Source: Elymus sibiricus (taxonomy: Eukaryota; Streptophyta; Magnoliopsida; Poales; Poaceae). From it: 64,000 nt of DNA. The DNA lies in contig CM077664.1 in assembly GCA_039707655.1 (NCBI GenBank), positions 23,362,781 to 23,426,780 of the forward strand, in the 5' to 3' direction. The notes beneath the pieces are model-generated. The model was given only the letters and a program-made list of their open reading frames with translations, was not told where the DNA came from and made no database searches. Position numbers and translations under genes: made by a program. Shown one piece after another: positions 1 to 12,480 of this stretch (within the stretch, counting starts at the first letter, position 1; each line of letters opens with the position of its first letter).

Positions 1-1419
1 CCTTGATCCTGGGCAGAGCCTTCCGAGGCTTGGGGGAAGCGACCTTGGGCTGCTTGGCGGTCTTCTCAGTCGGTTCGGCCGACGGCGGCCGAGTGCGCTT
101 CGGGGCTTTACCACTCGGAACCACTTCCTTCGCCGGGTCGGCACTCGGATCATTAGAGAGCTTGGAGCGGGATTCGGAGCGCAACTCCGGAGACTGGGAG
201 GACTCGATCTCGCCGCTCCCTTCTGAGTCATTGCTTTCCTCTTCGCTGTCCTCCACGTAATCCGCGCTACCATGTTCGCTCTCCACGCCCCCAGCGGGTT
301 GTCCTCCATTCGGCACAGACGAGACCATCTTCTGGAACTCCTGCAAGGCATGAAGGGCAAAGACAGACAGTTCAGTCAGTTCACTCGGATCATTAATTTC
401 ACTCAGTTAATTTACGCATCGGGAATTCACTCAGAAATTACCTCCAATTGTTGGTTGTTGGCGTCGTAGGGCGGGACCCGTCTCGACCCTCGCGGATTGT
501 TGCATGCGCCAGTGATGCACTTGATCCACTGTTCCACGGATTTCTCCTCAACGTCTTCCGGATGCACTCGGGTTGGATCAACGGCTCCAGTGTAGAGCCA
601 CATGGGGTGAGCCCGCTCCTGCAGCGGCTGGATCCTCCGACTGAGGAAGACCTCCAGCAGGTCCAGGCCAGTCACTCCATTCTGAATCAGGCTAACCATG
701 GCGGTCACCAAGATCCCTACATCCGTCTTCTCCCCTTTATCAACCGTCAGCGAGGGAGGAGTTGGAACCCTCTCGGTCATGTAAGGAGGAAGACCAGTCG
801 ACGAGCCAGAACACGGCAGGTCGTTGCAGTATAACCAGGTAGTCTGCCAACCCCTCACCGAATCAGGAAAAGACATGGATGGGAATGCACTCTTACCCCT
901 CATCTGGATACCTAACCCACAGCACATCTGTGTCACGTGCGTCCTCTCTCCATTGGGGTCAACCTTCTTAACCGATTGAGATCGACACGTGAAGATGTGT
1001 TTGAACAAACCCCAGTGCGGCGGACAACCCAGAAAATTCTCGCACAAAGAGACGAATGCAGCAAGATACATTATGGCGTTTGGAGGCAGGTGGTGGAGCT
1101 GAGCACCGAAGAAGTTCAAAAATCCACGAAGAAAAGGGTGGGGTGGCATGGAGAAACCTCGCTTGACGTGTGTAGTGAGGAGCACTCGCTCCACGGCGCG
1201 CGGCGCGGGCTCGGTCTCCCCTTCTTCCGGCAACCTCCACGTCCCGTCGCGGATCAGCCCGTCCACGACGAGCCCGTTGATATCGTCGATCGTGGTGGTC
1301 GGCGGAAGCCAGTCGCCCTGGATCCACCCGGGCGGAAGCACGGCTCGAGAGCTCGATGCCTTCCTCCCCTTCGCCGCCTTCTTCGCCTTCTTGAGCTTCG
1401 CCGTCTTGTCCGTCGCCAT
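1..1419 (-). CDS. Antisense ORF of Tat-lineage Gypsy element E (PF04195-like), partial
   Basis: This is the antisense ORF typical of Tat-lineage Ty3/Gypsy elements; its function is unknown. The frame is open from 1689; I choose the ATG at 1419 because it opens a Lys/Ala-rich start (MATDKTAKLKKAKK) like that of relatives. A 'putative gypsy type transposon' domain follows, with the landmarks HPFLRGFLNFFGAQLHHL and LCENFLGCPPHWGLFKH. Exon 1 runs 1419-442 and ends in phase at a good donor (GTAATT). A 100 bp intron (441-342) ends in a pyrimidine-rich tract and TGCAG. Exon 2 (341 to the window edge) is Ser/Glu-rich, then Lys/Pro-rich. I see no stop or frameshift, so this copy is young. Domain naming is from memory of the family; the splice sites are read by eye. 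The coding end lies outside the window. Confidence 0.7.
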
Positions 1420-2057
1420 CGCCGCCGAGCTCTCCGACGACCAAAGGGGATTCAAGCGGAGTGGATTGTTGGAGGGTGGATCGAGCGGGCTGAGAGAGTA
1501 AGGGAAAAGGGGATCTGTCCTCTCTCCCTCTCCGCGCCGCGGCCTCTTATGGCATCGCCCGTTCCGCTCCCCAATCCTCTTCCGCGTGTCCCGGGCCCGC
1601 AAATCTCCTCGAATCTCACTGGCGGAACTGCAGCTGTACGTGGCGAGAAGTGGGGCGAAAATTGAGGCGTCACGCCCCACTTTACCCACTCACCATGCCG
1701 CAACTGTTCGCGCGCGCTCGTCGCCGATTTCAAATCCCGCAAGATCCGGATTCTAACGATCTGATGGCGCGCCTTTAAAGACATTCCATAAACACGCGAA
1801 TCCGTTCCGCTACTCGGAAGAAGGCTACTCATTTCACTCGGTTGAAGACAACTCGCTTCACTCGGTTGTCAGCCACCGCCCCATTCGGATGGAGACTTCC
1901 ATTCGGGCGTCATATGGTCCAGAATCCGCCAAGGTGCTGCACGAAGACAAGGCCGTCTAGTGACCAGCGGGAGTCCTTGAGCGCCCCTGTAGCACTCGAC
2001 TCGCCTGGGAATTCGCCTTGACTCGACCTGCTCAATCTCGACCGATCCGGGAGCTAA
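1420..2057. other. Element E spacer with polypurine tract
   Basis: This is non-coding sequence between the antisense ORF and the 3' LTR of element E. It holds repeated CACTCGG words common in this element type. A purine-rich stretch (GGGAGCTAA, about 2049-2057) sits directly before the LTR and is the likely polypurine tract. No other gene is seen. Confidence 0.5.
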
Positions 2058-2630
2058 TGATGAGGGCATGTACTAGGGATAGGGTAATAGGCCTGACCTA
2101 CAGACCCTACCCTAGGACGCCACACGCTTTATACTGGGCCCCAGGGCCAGATCAACAGTCAGGAATTCTTCACACTGACGACCACTCGGAGTTCAACAAA
2201 CCTCTCGAAAGGCAAGAGTTCACTCGACCAACTCGTTTCACTCGGAGCACCCGAAAGCCACTCGACCAGAGAAGACCAGGGGACTCCAGGAGTGCAACGG
2301 TCGGGACGCACGTTCGCCTGTATTAATTGTAATCAATACGCCCATTACCTGGCGCCCTTAAACCCCCTCTTAACCCCTGGTAATGGAGGCGTTCATGGGA
2401 GAGCTGGCAGACGCTATATAAGCCACCCCCAGCTCCATTCCAAGGGTTCGCAAACATTTGTAATCATACACTCAAGCAATACAGCTCCAGAGCACCGAGA
2501 CGTAGGGCTATTACCTCCACCGCTGAGGGGCCTGAACTCGTAAATCCGAGTGTAACACCTGCGCCGTAGCTAGGCTCTGCCCTCTCATCCGTACCCCTAC
2601 ACACTACTGTCAGGCTTGCACCCACGACAT
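2058..2630 (+). mobile_element. 3' LTR of Tat-lineage Gypsy element E
   Basis: This 573 bp LTR begins TGATGAGGGC after a polypurine-like tract and ends CCCACGACA. It has a TATA box (TATATAAG, 2415-2422) and the 'TTACCTCCACCG ... CCTGAACTCG' block shared in outline with the D and G LTRs, which are clearly different families. No primer-binding site follows; the Arg/Asp-rich gag of element D starts instead. I infer that E, whose body lies left of the window, is inserted in D. The matching 5' LTR is outside the window. Confidence 0.65.
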
Positions 2631-2846
2631 CACCTCTGTGATGATTCTCCATGCAGTTGGGACAATTATCCCCGGCGGCGTGATGACTCTCCTCGTAGTC
2701 GGGACGGTACTCCCCGACCACGAGATGACCCGCCGCGTGGGCGGGGCAATCGGCTCCGCAGACACGATGACTCGCCTCGACACCGTGTGGATTCCCCCCG
2801 GAGATGGGCCGAGTCCCCACGACATCGGGATGACCGACACCGTGAC
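2631..2846 (+). pseudogene. N-terminal gag fragment of element D (Arg/Asp/Ser-rich)
   Basis: The fragment is read in the frame that begins inside the E LTR at 2616. It encodes a low-complexity array of short units of the type RHRDDSPR, rich in Arg, Asp, Ser and Pro. The same frame resumes exactly after the solo LTR at 5177, once one TSD copy is discounted. The gag reading frame was therefore whole before that insertion. Confidence 0.55.
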
Positions 2847-5176
2847 TGAAAGAGCATGGTGCCCCCATGTTTGGTTTTGGTAATTGATGACAATCCCTAT
2901 GGACTAATGGTTGCCTTGAGTTATATTTGAAGGGTTTGTCCATTAGCTTTGCTTGAAGACCATTTGTTGGTTTCAAGGTTATAAGAAGGAGATTATGTGT
3001 TAACCAAGGTGCTATACAAGGAGTTATCCAAAGATTGGTCATGTGAGAGTTGAGCCTATTGCAAGCATGTCTTGAAGAAGAAGATTGTGTGAACATTCAT
3101 GTTTACCTTCCAGACATCATCTTTATGAAGAGAGAAGATAAGATTCAAGGTTGATCAAGACTAAGTACAAAGAGTGGATTTAAGTTGATCAACACACAAA
3201 GCATAGAAGATGTACCGAGTGGGATCAAGAGATCCCATGGTATGGTAAGCATTGTCCATTATGCTTTGTGTAGTAACCCATGTTCTATGTGAGGTCTCTT
3301 TGTGGGGTTAGGTATTTTACCGGTCTCATAGTGTTAGTTGGGAGACCGGGTTATAGGATTGTTTGCCGTACTATCAAGGGGGGCTCTCGAGTGAGTAGCT
3401 TGATCATATCATTCGTAGAGAGCTCAAACCATTGCATCCTTGGCATCATCTTTATTGGTTCTTATTTGGTTTTTTCTCTATGTGAGGTTTTAGAGTTTGT
3501 GTTCGTCTTCTTGTCAAACTCAAGTTCATCGAAAACGGAGTTCGTATGCTTCATCCTTGCGTTTTCAGTGTTGGAGTTTTTGCCGGTTCATATTTGAGGA
3601 AGGTTCTCTTCTTTATCTTATTGGTATTTCTTATATCTAACAAGCTTGAGTTTGCTTTTTTCGGAGTTCGTTTGCAGTAGTTATGGCAGTTTTGGTCTTT
3701 CTTGATTCCTTTGTTCTGTGCTGGCTCTGCGGCTATCTACCAAGCGGTAGTACCTCTGGTACCTCCGGTAGTACCGCTGGTACCTACGGTAGTACCGCTT
3801 GTGCGGTACTTCTGTAGTTGTATCGCGTCTGCTACCGTGAGGGTCTCTACTGCCCTCTGGTATTTAGACGTAGTACTGCTGGCTCCCACGGTAGTACCGC
3901 TTGTGCGGTACTTCCGCTGGTGTGCCATGCGTACTATCGTAAGGGTTTCTGTTACCCACCTGTAATTCGTGGTAGTACCACTTATTTGAGCCGGTAGTAC
4001 TGCTCAGGTAGGACTACCGCGCCAGTTCCGTGCTGGATCTCGATGGGTCTCTGTAACTCCCCTATATTTAGTGGTAGTACCGCTCCCTTGAGGGGTAGTA
4101 CCGCTTGAGCATTTCTAGAAGATAACGGTTGGATTCTCCTTCCGACTATATAAGGGGGTCTTCTTTCCCATTGCCCCCAACGACTTTGAGCAAGTTTTCC
4201 CCCACCATTGTTGACCTCGTGAAGCTTGCTTTCTCTCTATTCCTCCCATGATTCTTGCATCTTTTTGAGGGAAAAGAGAGAGGAGATCTAGATCTACATT
4301 TCCACCAATCTATCTCTCCTCTAAGTTAGGGGAACCCATTGGATCGAGATCTTGGAGTTCTTTGTGTTCTCTTATTTGTTCTTCCTCTCATATTCCTCCA
4401 TAGCAATAGTTGTTGTGGTGGGATTTGCGAGAGAAGGACTTGAGCACTCCGTGTGCTCCTGCCATTGCATTTGGTGCATCGGTTTGAGTTCTCCACGGTG
4501 ATACATGGAAGTGAAAAGTTGAGTAGCTTATTACTCTTGGGTGTTTGGGCACCCTAGAGCTTATGCCTCTTGGGTGCTTGGGCACCCTAGACGGTTGGTG
4601 GTGTTGCGGAGCTCAATCATTGTGGTGTAAAGCTCTGGGCAAGCTTCGGGGTCTCCAATTAAGTTGTGGAGATTGCCCAGAGCAATTTGTACGAGTTCGC
4701 TGACCGCCCCCAAGGGTCGCCAATTGTATGGGTTCGGTGACCGCCCTCAAGGGTCGCTTAGTGGAGTCACGGCACCTTGCATTATGCGAGGGTGTGAGGA
4801 GAATACGGTGGCCCTAGTGGCATTTTGGGGAGCATTGTGCCTCCACACCGCTCCAACGGAGATTAGCATCAGCAAGGGTGTCAACTTCGGGATACATTGT
4901 CGTCTCGGCGTGCCTTGGTTATCTCTTACCCGAGCCCTTTACTTATGCACTTACTTTGTGATTGCCTTCGAGTTTGAAGTTATATATCTTGCTATCACTT
5001 AGTTGCTTATCTTGTTTAGCATAAGTTGTTGGTGCACATAGTTGAGCCTAGTGTATTTAGGTTTTGTGCTTGGTAAATTAAATGTTAGTTTTATTCCGCA
5101 TTTATTCAAGCCTAAACCATAATTGTTTTAAAAAGCCTATTCACTGTCCCCTCTAGGGGACATCCACGTCCTTTCA
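2847..5176 (+). mobile_element. Solo LTR (2330 bp) inserted in element D gag, TSD GTGAC
   Basis: The element begins TGAAAGAGCATGG and ends CACGTCCTTTCA, giving TG...CA ends with matching TGAAAG/CTTTCA tips. It is flanked by perfect 5 bp duplications, GTGAC at 2842-2846 and 5177-5181. There is no internal coding domain, primer site or second LTR, so it is a solo LTR left by unequal recombination. A TATA box (TATATAAG, 4147-4154) places U3 on the left and shows + orientation. I do not know the family. Confidence 0.8.
3735..4110. repeat. Short palindromic GGTAGTACCGC-type repeats inside the solo LTR
   Basis: This stretch of U3 carries many near-copies of GGTAGTACC(G/T/A)C, each nearly self-complementary (GGTACC or GTAC core). 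Groups repeat roughly every 100-150 bp. The array sits 40-400 bp upstream of the TATA box, so it may hold enhancer-like or methylation-prone sites; that role is inference. Confidence 0.55.
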
Positions 5177-5181
5177 GTGAC

Positions 5182-8100
5182 ACACGCGATATCTTGGCCC
5201 AAGGCCGAGTGGACCACGCGCGGGCGGCTCACCACGAGCAGGACCGCGATAGGCCGAGTGGATCAGGATCCTCGGGCCCGTTGTGCTTCAGTCGGCGTAT
5301 CCGTACAACCCCTTTTCCTGAGCCATTCCGAATGGCCTCAGGGGTTGGGAAGTATGATGGAAACACTAAACCAGAGACATGGCTGGCCGACTACCTCGTT
5401 GCCGTCCAGATCGGAGGTGGCAACGAGAATGTGGCCATGTGCAACATTTCCCTCTACCTAGAGGTTCGGCCCGAGCCTGGCTGAATAATCTGCCAGAAGA
5501 CAGCATTCATAGTTGGAGAGAGCTTGAGGAAGTCTTCTTCAAGAACTTCGAGGGCATGTACAAACGCCCAAGAGGATACCAGGAGTTGATGCTTCGTGTC
5601 CAGCAGCCCAAGGAGTCCACTCGAGAGTACATTCAGAGATGGGCCCAGCTCCGCAATTCCATGGAAGGGGTAACTAAGGACTGAGTGTTCCTTGCTTTCC
5701 AGTAGGGTGTGCAGTACGAGCATCTCCAACTGAAGCTGGGCCGAACAGAGATTACCTCCATGTGCCAGTTGATGGACATAGCTAACCGGTATGCCAATGG
5801 AGAAGAGGATGATAAAATCCGACGAGGAGAACATCATGGACAACCGACTGCCCAGAAGGGGCATGGTAACCAGAACAGGCGGAACAGTAGGAACAAATGC
5901 CGACAGTCAGAAACTAGTGTGGTGTCAGTGGAGCAGACCTGGTCGCAGCAGTGGGCCAAGGCAAAAAGGGCGTTGGGCAGAAGAAGGAATGGGTTCCGCG
6001 GAAGAAAGCTTTCAGCGATGACATTCTGGACAAACCCTGCTGCCTACACAGCAACGGTGAGTATGGACCAGCCAAGCACACACTCAGGCAGTGCAGAGCC
6101 CTCAAGAGGATATAGTCATAGAAGGACAAGGACGCACCTGATGATGATGGCAGCAAAGAAGGAGACGACCCTGCACACGGGAATCCAAGAGAAAAGGCTG
6201 TCCTCCTGATCTTTGCTGGTCTAGAAGTGAACCGAGTGTGCAAGTGTGCAGTCAAGAGGTCAACATGGCAGCACCGGCTGTCCCAAATTATCTAAAATGG
6301 TTAGAGGTGCCTATTACCTTTGACCGGTCAGATCACTCAGTGCACGTGCCTTTTCCCGGATGCCAAGCTCTTGTGGTCAACCCGCTCGTCAATGGGTTCC
6401 GACTGCGGAATGTGCTAATGGATGGAGGAGCCGGGCTAAATATCATGTACGCGAGTACATTGGAGAAAATGGGAATTCCCCAGTCGAGGCTTAATCCGAC
6501 TGGGATGACCTTCCATGGGGTGGTCCCTGGCATGCGTGCCAAACCACTCGGACATATCACCTTGTCAGTCATATCCGGCGATGAGAAGAACTTCCGCAAG
6601 GAGTCCCTGTCCTTTGTGGTAGTCGACTTCAAGAGTGAGTATGACGCTATCTTCGGGCAGCCGGCGTACGTGAAGTTCATAGCCCGTCCATGCTACATGT
6701 ACCTAAAGCTCAAAATGCTGGGTCCCAAGGGTGTGATAACGATCTCAGCAGACCCGAAGCGCATAGAAGAAATTGCGTACCAGAATGCCAGCATGGCAGA
6801 TGCAAGCGCTACGAAAGTGGAGTTCGCCGCATACAAACTTGCCGTTGATCTGACTGAGATGCCTATGGCAAAGAAACCGACTCCGAGTCATCATTCTTGT
6901 CGGCAACAGGCACGAAGAAGATTCAAGTGCATCCCAGTGATCCCTCCAAGATGGCTGAGATTGCTGATGACTTGGACCCTAAATAGAAAAGCGAGCTCGT
7001 CAGCTTCCTCCGTGAGAATTGGGATATTTTTGCGTGGCAGCCGTCTGACATGCCTGGAATCCCAAGGGAGCTGGTTGAGCACCAACTGAACATGTATCAA
7101 GGAGCAAGAACCCGTCAAGCAGACTCTTCATCAGTTTGCTGATCCCAAGTGCGAGGCACTAGGATAGGAAATTGTGAAGCTTTTGGTGGCAGGATTCATC
7201 AGAGAGGTAGAGCACTTAGAATGGCTGGTGAATCCAGTTGTCGTCCCCAAAAAGGATGGAACTTGGCGTACCTGTGTAGACTACAAGGATGTCAACAGAG
7301 TGTACCCCAAGGACCATTTTCCTTTGCCTCGTATTAACCAGATTGTGGACTCCACAGCTAGCTGCGAGAGGTTATGCTTTTTGGACTCTTACTCCGGCTA
7401 TCATCAGATTAAGTTGAAGAAGTTGGATCAGCTGAAGACTGCATTCATCACTCTGTTTGGAGTATTCTGCTATGTTACAATGCCTTTTGGTCTGAAGAAT
7501 GCTGGAGCCACTTACCAGCGTACCATCCAGACTTGCCTTCACAAGCAGATTCCCTGCAATGTTCAGGCTTATGTCGATGACATCGTTGTGAAATCAGCTA
7601 AGGGATTCGATCTCTTGACCAACCTTGCTGAGACGTTTGCTAACCTCAGAAGGTACAACATCCGACTGAACCCAAACAAGTGCGTCTTCGGAGTTCCTGC
7701 GGGAATGCTTCTCAGATTCCTTGTGCCCACACGAGGGATCGAGGCAAACCCAAAGAAGATTGACATGATTCTCAGCATGAACAAACCAAAGGAACTGAAG
7801 GATGTCCAAAGACTGACCGGGTGATTGGCAGCACTCAGCCGGTTCATTTCCAAACTCGGGGAGAAAGCTCTTCCTCTCTATCGACTGATGAAAAAATCAA
7901 ATTCGTTCGATTGGACACCAGAAGCTCAGTTGGCCTTTGATGATTTGAAGTAGTTGCTCTCAACATCACCAGTACTTGCATCTCCAAGGGAGTCAGAGGC
8001 CATGCTCCTCTATCTCGCGGCCACCAACCGAGTGGTCAGCGTGGTCCTCACAGTAGAAAGGGAAGAAGAAGGCGAGATGCAAAAGGTTCAGTGGCCTGTA

Positions 8101-10172
8101 TACTATCTCAGCGAGGTACTCACTGACTCAAAATAGCGATACCCGCACTACCAGAAGCTTGTCTATGGCATATTCCTGGCAGCACGGAAGCTGGCTCACT
8201 ACTTTCAGGAGCATCAAATCACCGTGGTTAGCTCAGCCCCACTCACGGATATCATTAACAATAGGAATGCCACTGGCCGAATGGCCAAATGGGCAATTGA
8301 GCTACTCCCACATGACCTGAAGTATGAACCAAGGATGGCGATCAAATTGCTGGCACTCGCTGATTTCGTTGCGGAATGGACAGAATCCCAATAATTGGAC
8401 CATGTATTTTGATGGATCAAAGATGCTGTCTGGTGCAGGAGCCGGAGTAGTACTCATTTTGCCTAAGGGTGACAAACTAAGTTATGTCCTGCAGATCCAC
8501 TTCACGGCGTCAAACAATGCAGTAGAATATGAAGCCTTACTATATGGAATCTGAATGGCAATCTCACTCAGCATTACCCGCCTGTTGGTCCGTGGCGACT
8601 CGGATCTCGTCGTCCAGCAAGTGATGAAAGAGTGGGATGTCAGGAGCAAATCAATGACTGCTTATTGTGCAGCCATCCACAAACTGGAAGGAAAATTCGA
8701 AGGACTGGAGTTGGTTCACATTCCGAGAGCAGAGAATGTAACAGCCAACACATTGGCTAAGACTGGTTCCACTCGGAGACGAGTCCCACCCGGCATTTTT
8801 CTGGAACACCTGCATGAGCCGACTATGGTGGAAATCCTTTCGTAAACCCAGACCTGCTGGAGCAGTCGGCACGAGCAGAGAATGATGTGGCAGTATAGAT
8901 TCCAGAAGTCATTGACCTGATTTAGGAAGTCCTAGTGATCAATCCCGATTGGACTTTTCCATTCATTGCATACCTTCTCTGGAAGGAACTCCCTAAAGAT
9001 GAGGTCAAAGCGAAGCAAATTGTGCGTAGATCCAAAGCATACACAGTCATAAAAGAAGAGTTGTACAAAGTCAGTCCGACTGGCGTGAAACAATGATGCA
9101 TTTCTCTAGAAGAAGGTCGGCAAATCCTGGCAGACATTCACTCGGGAACTTGTGGACACCATGCCTCGTCAAAGGCCCTGGTAGCTAAAGCATTTCGAGC
9201 CGGCTTCTTCTGGCTGACTGCTCATGCTGACGCAACTGAGCTTGTTCGCAAGTGCCTGGGTTGCCAGATGTATGCCCGACAGCCACACATGCCAGCTTTC
9301 GAGCTGAAGACAATCCCACTCACACGGCCATTCGTGACATGGGGTTTAGATATGCTTGGTCCTTTTCAAATGGCTCCTGGAAGCTTCACTCACCTACTGG
9401 TAGCAGTCGACAAATTCACCAACTAGATTGAGGCAAAGCCAGTCACCAAGCTTGATTCATCTACAACCATAAGCTTCATGAGAGGAATCATCTTCCGTTT
9501 CAGCATTCCCCATGACATCATCACTGATAATGGGATGAACTTTGCCGCGGAGGAGTTCAAAGAATTCTGCTGGTTCCAAGGCATCCGACTGCATTTTGCT
9601 TCCTTAGCACATCCTCAGTCGAATGGACAAGTTGAGCGCTCCAATGGCCTAATCCTTCAAGGGCTACGGCCATGCTTACTTACTCCATTAGAGCGAGCAG
9701 CCGGTGCATGGGTTGAAGAACTACCATCAGTCTTACGGAGCTTACGGATGACCCCAAACAGATCCACTTAGTTCATGCCATACTTTATGGTGTATGGAGC
9801 GGAAGCAATCATGCCGGCTGACGTGCTCCATGACTCGCCCTGAGTGCTGGCATACACAGAAGCCGAAGCAGAAGAGGCATGCCAAGATGGGCTTGATCTC
9901 CTGGAGGAAGCCCGAGAGCTCACCCTTGCTCGCTCCACTGTTTATCAACAGACGCTGCGAGGGTATCACAGTCGGCAAGTGCGTGGACGTACCTTCGCAG
10001 TCGGCGACCTGGTTCTCTGACAGAAATCCCACAAACTCGGTCCGCCTTGGGAAGGACAATTCATAATCTCCCAAGTGCTGAGTGACAGCACCTTCCGACT
10101 GTACGACATTGAAAAGAATGAAGAGACAAAGGCTACATGGAACGCATCACTCCTACACCAATTCTACATATG
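5182..10172 (+). pseudogene. Gag-pol of Tat-Gypsy element D, degenerate
   Basis: Order of domains: retrotransposon gag (about 5340-5680, WRELEEVFFKNFEG), aspartic protease (6360-6690; active-site region VLMDGGAGLNIMY has DGG where D-S/T-G is usual), reverse transcriptase (7174-7824, PFGLKNAGATYQR and YVDD at about 7570), RNase H (about 7850-8850) and integrase. Integrase keeps an HHCC finger (9135-9270, ending CLGCQ) and DDE landmarks (AVDKF about 9405, ITDNG about 9520, QVERSNG about 9625). Coding is broken by many stops (for example at 7953, 8135, 8553, 9424, 9770) and by frameshifts, one near 5465-5480 in gag. The last residues before the stop at 10170-10172 match the usual integrase C-terminus. 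Not functional. Confidence 0.85.
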
Positions 10173-10740
10173 AGTTTCCCTTACTCTTGTTTTTAAGTCT
10201 TTTCACTTTGTAGCACAATATAGTTCCGAGTACTACTCAATGAAATAAAATTTGCAATTTCAATAATATTGACTTCATATTCACTGACTGTTCTAACTTG
10301 GCAAAATTGCAGTAAACTTAGAGGTCTCGCCACACTCGGGGGCTTGACCACTAAGAAACTCAACTTAGACAACACAGTATTTTAGGATCACTTCTACACC
10401 CACCAGGTGCACCGCCAATTGGCGTGTTCCCCGACTGGTTTCCCTTTCTATCCTAGCAAAAAGTCCAATAGGTTAAACTTAGAACACTGTGGCCGATCCT
10501 TTTCCCCAACCAGCTCGTAGTCCGTCTGCCTGGTTGGCAAGTGAAAAGCCAAAGAAAATCAAGTGACCAAAAGGCTGATTGCGAAAGATTCAAAGGGGGG
10601 AGAGTCAGAAAAAACCATAGCAAGTGCGGCAAAAGTACTTAAGATTAAACTTAAAATTGCATCACCACCACCACCGGTCAAACTTAAGTTTTAAACACCT
10701 CCACTCGGCATACCGAGGAAAATTTAATTGTTTTTTGAGC
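10173..10740. other. Element D spacer between pol and antisense ORF
   Basis: No coding region is seen. A possible poly(A) signal (AATAAAAT-like, 10240-10250) follows the pol stop. A GGGGGCTTGACC word near 10337 resembles the polypurine tract used at the 3' LTR. Confidence 0.4.
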
Positions 10741-12005
10741 TCACGGCTCGTCGGACTCATTGACATCCTCCTCATCAGCTTCAGGGTCAACATCAGTCAG
10801 CTCCACAAAGTCGTCCAGATCAATGAAGGACGCCACTCGGCTGGCAGCATAATGGAACCTCGGGAAGATCTTATCGAGGTCCACTTGTTCTCCTTGGTCG
10901 TCGATCGGGATGCCCTTCTTGACGGTGGATAGGCCATCAGCAGTCGGAAAGTGCCCTTGCACAAGTGTCAAACCCATTAAGGCTCCGGTCCTGGCAGACG
11001 ACTCCTTCCATTGAGGAATGCGCACTGGGGCCTGAAGCCGCCGAGTGGCCAGACTGGGGACATCGACTGGAGCGAGTTCGTCTAGCCACAGGGATGTACA
11101 AACCCTCTGTGTAGCCGACTTCAGTCACTCCAGCAAACTGATGGTCTGCCCCAGTCGGTCCTCGGGAACCGCCAGGTTCCTGTCCAACTGCCCTGGGTTA
11201 GCTATAGTGGACAAGGCCTCTGTGACCCAGGCACCCTCGGCCTCCATATCTGGGCAGTACTATACAAAGAAAAATACTAACAATCAGCGACTAAGTCAAT
11301 TCAGTCGAATACAAGTTCTTCTCTTTCGAGAGAAAAGACTCACCAAACAGCTGCTGACTGGAGAAGCACAGACGCTCGGCGATGACCAACTTGTAGGCAG
11401 CATGGGCCTCCCCCAGTCGGGATATATCCGCCTGATGCTTGACACTCAAGTTGGAGCGCTCTCGGACCAAGTCATCGAAGTTATCTTGGGCCTTGTCATT
11501 GATTTGTTGGAAGAGCTTCTTCTCCTTCATCAGGTCCTCGATGAGGTTCTCCTGGGTCTTGAACTGCGCCACCGACTACCGGGCCTCCTTCAGGGTCTCA
11601 TCATAGTCCTTGCGGTAATTCTCTAGTGTTGCAGCTACGGAGGTGGCAGACACAGTTCCGGTCAGTTGGGTCCTCAACCGCTGGTTTTCCTCAGCCAAGG
11701 CAGCTGCAGAAGTGACCAGTCGATATAAGGCCATGAAGGGGAAGGAAAAACACAACCAAGTGTATTACCTCATTCGCGACGGGCCTCCTCCACTCGGTGC
11801 TCGCCCAACTGCTTGGCCTCATCAGCCAACTTCAAGCACAAGTCCCTCTCATGCTCGAGGGCCGCGTACTTGCCACTGAACTTGTCGAGTTCCTGCAGGA
11901 AAACAATCAAAAATTAGACTACTACAGAGAGCCAAGTCAATGAAGTTCAAGAATGACTACATGATCTCATCTGGTCAGCCAGTCAATGAGTACATCAACA
12001 TAATA

Positions 12006-12480
12006 ATCTCTAAGACTCGACCCGACTGCTAGCAGTTGGCTCGAGCCTTGGGGGCTATGGCCACCGGTCGCACTGGCTGTGTGTCCGGTGATGAAAGCTT
12101 GCACAAATCAAATAGGCGACTCTAAGACTCGACCCGACTGCCAGCAATCGGCTCGAGCTTTTGGGGCTACGGCCACCAGTCGCACTGATCGTGCACCCGG
12201 TGATGAAAAAACATTAAAATGACTCTAAAGACTCAGACCAACCGCCAGCACTCGGCCTGAGCCTTGGGGGCTACACCCATCGGGTGCACTGAGCATGCCC
12301 CTGGTGATGAACAAACTACTACGGGTTCCGACCCAGAGAGCCAAGTCCATAAAGTTCAAGGATGGCTATATCTACATCTATGGAGAAAGTACTTCCAAAG
12401 ACCCTAACCGACTGCCAGCAGTCGGCTAGGAACTTGGGGGATACACCCACCGGGTGCACTGACCGTGCCCCCGAAACAAC
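12006..12480. repeat. Four diverged tandem repeats in the antisense ORF region
   Basis: Units start near 12006, 12118, 12219 and 12397. Each holds a core reading roughly CTCTAAGACTCGACC, then CCGACTGCCAGCAGTCGGCT, then CTTGGGGGCTA, then GGTGCACTGA-like sequence and CCGGTGATGAA. Similarity between units is moderate. The array lies between likely exons, so it is probably intronic. Confidence 0.6.

Noticed and set aside
2058..2630. This LTR as the 5' LTR of element D
   Set aside because: It differs clearly from D's 3' LTR (17091-17730), and no primer-binding site follows at 2631.
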